This document shows, piece by piece, positions 7,952 through 9,872 of a stretch of 9,872 bases of DNA; within the stretch, counting starts at the first letter, position 1; every line of letters starts with the position of its first letter. Origin of the DNA: Bacteroidales bacterium UBA1410 (lineage in GTDB: Bacteria; Bacteroidota; Bacteroidia; Bacteroidales; Dysgonomonadaceae); the NCBI GenBank assembly GCA_002305015.1, contig DBPW01000015.1, forward strand, positions 1 through 9,872. The letters are read 5' to 3'. The notes beneath the pieces are model-generated. The model ran no database searches, was not told where the DNA came from, and saw only the letters and a program-made list of their open reading frames with translations. The position numbers and the translations under genes were made by a program.

Positions 7952-9235
7952 TCAAAATCGATATTTATATCCTGCTTCCACCATATATCTGTTTCGATAT
8001 TGCTTGGTAGAATTTTGATTGATCTGTTCGTACATGTATCCCATACGAATGTTGAAATCGGATATCCTGTTCAATTTGAAGTTCTTTTCTACTTTGATAT
8101 GATACGACAAGAGTTCGTTGAACGAGCTTTGCGACGTAGTGAGAATATCGTCAGGCGAATTGCCTACACCGGCTTCTATTCCCCAGTAATTCATCGGATT
8201 TTTCCCGTAAAGCCGATATTTGATGACAACCGACAGCGACTGCAAATCGTTTTGCAAAACATAAAATGGCCGTACCGAAATCCAATGGTTGCCAACATAT
8301 TTGCCAACACTTCCCGTAAATATAAAGACATCTTGGTTTGCTGCATTCGGATAATTCATATAGCGTACACCCAAGGATGTTTCCCATTTATCGGCCGGCG
8401 TAAAAAAATATTCTATCCCCATTCGATAACGCGGAAACAAATGGGCATTCGTTGCGTAACCGAAGCCGATCTGGAGGTAATTTTTTTTGTAGATTGTCCA
8501 ATAATCGTTGAGTTCGATCATGAAATCGTTTTTCGAAAATCGATGGGCATAATAAATATCGGCAGCAAGCGTATTGCCTGTGGCTATTTTTTTCGAATAA
8601 CCCATGGATACAAGATGATGAGGATCGGCATTATCGAACATATCCAGCGAATACGACAACGCAACCAAGTTAGTCCGCTTGTTGAGCAGTAAGGCGGTAT
8701 AGAGCTGATCGATGGTGTCGTTTGCTAGATAATGCTTATATTTCTCCTGTTCGGCAAGTTTTATTCCTTTTTCATACGCACCGGTTTCACCGTAAGCGAT
8801 GAGTTGTTTGACGAGCAAATCTTTCGTATCGGAATATCCGTTTTTTTCGGCTTCTTCTGCGGCTTTCACCAACGCCTGATAATCGTTCGATCGTAATAAA
8901 ATGTTGAGATAACTACTGTAAAAATCATCATTTAAGTAATTCATCTCCTTGGCTTTTTCCATAAAGATAAGAGCCGAATCGTTTTTGTGTGACCAGGAAT
9001 ATACGTTGGCGACGAAAACATAGATATCTGCACGCGTGGAATCGGCTTTCAATGCCCGGCTTGCCTCCTGCAGTGCTTCATCATACTTTCCATGCCTTGC
9101 TTTTAGAATAGCGGCATTAAGCAGCGAATCCACATTGGTCTGTGCATCTGCAAGTTCTCCGCCCAGTATGCAAAAGAATATAAAAAGAGGTACGATTTTT
9201 TTATTCATCGGTTTGTTGATTTTTCTTTTATTCAT
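7952..9235 (-). CDS. YaiO-family outer-membrane beta-barrel protein with N-terminal TPRs
   Basis: The 427-residue protein has a signal peptide with cleavage probable after LADA (~31). Residues ~33-165 form TPR-like helical repeats; the most typical unit is ~37-66 with KARHGKYDEALQEASRAL. Residues ~188-427 are alternating, aromatic-rich beta strands ending in YKYRF with a C-terminal Phe, as expected of an outer-membrane barrel. The architecture matches the YaiO family and resembles in outline the TPR-plus-barrel exporters of exopolysaccharide systems (PgaA, AlgK/AlgE, BcsC), though the barrel of ~240 residues is smaller. The first ATG (9235) overlaps the end of the receiver gene by 8 bases (ATGAATAA), which suits translational coupling. 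A second in-frame ATG at residue 10 (9208) gives a more standard signal peptide (MNKKIVPLFIFF) and is a credible alternative start; neither has a good Shine-Dalgarno site. Confidence 0.85.
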   Translation of the reverse strand: MNKRKINKPMNKKIVPLFIFFCILGGELADAQTNVDSLLNAAILKARHGKYDEALQEASRALKADSTRADIYVFVANVYSWSHKNDSALIFMEKAKEMNYLNDDFYSSYLNILLRSNDYQALVKAAEEAEKNGYSDTKDLLVKQLIAYGETGAYEKGIKLAEQEKYKHYLANDTIDQLYTALLLNKRTNLVALSYSLDMFDNADPHHLVSMGYSKKIATGNTLAADIYYAHRFSKNDFMIELNDYWTIYKKNYLQIGFGYATNAHLFPRYRMGIEYFFTPADKWETSLGVRYMNYPNAANQDVFIFTGSVGKYVGNHWISVRPFYVLQNDLQSLSVVIKYRLYGKNPMNYWGIEAGVGNSPDDILTTSQSSFNELLSYHIKVEKNFKLNRISDFNIRMGYMYEQINQNSTKQYRNRYMVEAGYKYRF

Positions 9236-9653
9236 AGGAGCTGTTATTGCTGTGCGAAGTTTTTTGTTTCAAGTAGTTGCAAATTTCAGCTGCCGTTTCG
9301 ATGGGATCAAAAGGCCTTTCTATAATCCTGTTAGCTCCAACCTCAAGCGCTTTGAACAAAAATTCCGGCGTTTCAACAACAGAAAAAAACCAAATAGGAG
9401 TATAGATTTTCAGTTTGAACCGTAGGGAATACATCAAATCGATTGCCGCGTTTTGTGTGAAATTTCCATCCACGATGATCAGATCCGAAGGTTGTTTGTT
9501 GAGTGATTCATAAATCGATGAAAGTTGATCCCATACGCGGATTTGGATGCCTGTGTGTAAAACTTTCACAAATCTTTCTATCAACAGATAGAAGGTTGCA
9601 CTGTCTGAAATTATCTCAATATGGGAATGGGAATTTTCTTCTTTATTTTCCAT
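9228..9653 (-). CDS. Stand-alone atypical response-regulator receiver-like protein
   Basis: The 141-residue protein fits a single CheY-like receiver fold with no output domain. The likely phosphoacceptor is D62 in SDLIIVDGNF, followed by S91 (FFSVVE) in the Thr/Ser switch position and the segment ALEVGANRIIERPFDP (102-117), which aligns with the usual A-GA-dyl-KPF ending. Two key sites are altered: the invariant Lys of KPF is Arg113, and the N-terminal acidic pair is reduced to one Asp (D17 in ISDSATFY). The phosphorylation chemistry may therefore be weak or absent, and the domain may act as a protein-interaction module. No histidine kinase is in view. It is the first protein gene after the tRNAs and overlaps the YaiO-like gene by 8 bases, pointing to a control role for the exopolysaccharide-like operon. 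The leader at 9654-9719 is A/T-rich with no clear SD or TAnnTTTG box. Confidence 0.75.
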   Translation of the reverse strand: MENKEENSHSHIEIISDSATFYLLIERFVKVLHTGIQIRVWDQLSSIYESLNKQPSDLIIVDGNFTQNAAIDLMYSLRFKLKIYTPIWFFSVVETPEFLFKALEVGANRIIERPFDPIETAAEICNYLKQKTSHSNNSSYE

Positions 9654-9719
9654 ATTTATGAATATATTGCGGGGGAATTGCTTTCTTCATAGGGCAGGCA
9701 GATAATAGATAAAAAAAAG

Positions 9720-9803
9720 TGCGCAGGATGAGACTCGAACTCACATGCCGTTACCGGCACTACCCCCTCAAAGTAGCGTGTATACCTATTTCACCACCTG
9801 CGC
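9720..9803 (-). tRNA. tRNA-Leu (anticodon GAG)
   Basis: This is a complete 84-base class II tRNA. The acceptor stem GCGCAGG / CCTGCGC is perfect, with discriminator A at 9720. The anticodon stem CTACT / GGTAG encloses loop TTGAGGG, giving GAG at 9767-9769. The long variable arm is TGCCG-GTAA-CGGCA, and the T arm is GTGAG-TTCGAGT-CTCAT. CCA is not encoded. Eight T residues follow one base after the gene on the minus strand (9711-9718) and may help end the tRNA transcript. Only 66 bases separate it from the receiver gene. Confidence 0.95.
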
Positions 9804-9811
9804 AAAAAGGG

Positions 9812-9872
9812 TGCCCGGAACAGGACTTGAACCTGCACGTTGTTGCCAACACTAGTCCCTGAAACTAGCGCG
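9812..9872 (-). tRNA. tRNA-Leu (anticodon CAG), partial
   Basis: The 3' portion of a class II tRNA is visible; the acceptor 5' strand and D arm lie beyond the window edge. The anticodon stem CTAGT / ACTAG encloses TTCAGGG, giving CAG at 9859-9861. The variable arm is TGTTG-GCAA-CAACG, the T arm GCAGG-TTCAAGT-CCTGT, and the acceptor 3' strand TCCGGGC with discriminator A at 9812. CCA is not fully encoded (ACCC follows). It is 8 bases upstream of tRNA-Leu(GAG), so the two form one transcription unit. Confidence 0.93.

Noticed and set aside
8000..8692. Long open frame (230 codons) on the plus strand
   Set aside because: It lies antisense inside the YaiO-like gene, which has a signal peptide, TPRs and a barrel. 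The plus-strand translation shows no family features.
7952..9235. Lipoprotein signal in the YaiO-like protein (Cys22)
   Set aside because: The residues before the Cys (IFF) do not fit a lipobox, and a normal signal peptidase I site follows at LADA.
9720..9872. tRNA-Leu genes as an integration (att) site
   Set aside because: No repeat of a tRNA 3' end, no integrase and no change in gene character were seen in the window.

Overview
The window looks like an ordinary chromosomal segment of a Bacteroidota bacterium, most likely of the order Bacteroidales. This is inferred from the moderate-to-low GC content, the A/T-rich start regions with few strong Shine-Dalgarno sites, one match to the Bacteroidota -7 promoter box (TAnnTTTG), and typical Bacteroidota families: a PD40 propeller/peptidase outer-membrane protein, a YaiO-type TPR/barrel protein and a fused Nnr. 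The genus cannot be fixed from the sequence. All seven protein genes and both tRNA genes lie on the minus strand, so transcription runs from the right end to the left. There is no CRISPR array, insertion sequence, integrase or rRNA, and no gap above 100 bases lacks a gene.

Right end (9720-9872): two class II leucine tRNA genes in tandem, tRNA-Leu(CAG), cut by the window edge, and tRNA-Leu(GAG).

Middle right (5315-9653): a tightly packed four-gene operon. In order of transcription it encodes a stand-alone, atypical receiver-domain protein, a secreted TPR plus outer-membrane barrel protein (YaiO type), a two-TM inner-membrane protein with HEAT-like repeats, and a membrane-embedded family 2 glycosyltransferase with the D, DxD, GED and QxxRW motifs of processive synthases. 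Junctions are an 8-base overlap, a 1-base gap and a 5-base gap. The set reads as a minimal synthase-dependent exopolysaccharide export system: synthase in the inner membrane, HEAT scaffold, TPR/barrel exporter in the outer membrane, and a receiver as a possible control input. This is the best candidate here for a poorly described system. The operon ends in a near-perfect palindrome that overlaps the glycosyltransferase stop codon.

Middle left (3251-5224): a bacteriohemerythrin with a complete set of diiron ligands, followed after 27 bases by nnr, the bifunctional NAD(P)HX epimerase/dehydratase. A promoter candidate (TATTTTTG) sits just upstream of the hemerythrin gene.

Left (89-3154): a 1021-residue exported protein joining a gluzincin-like peptidase domain (HELVH), a TolB/PD40-like beta-propeller and a C-terminal Omp85-superfamily-like barrel. 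It is followed by a clear intrinsic terminator with a UUCG tetraloop at 32-53.
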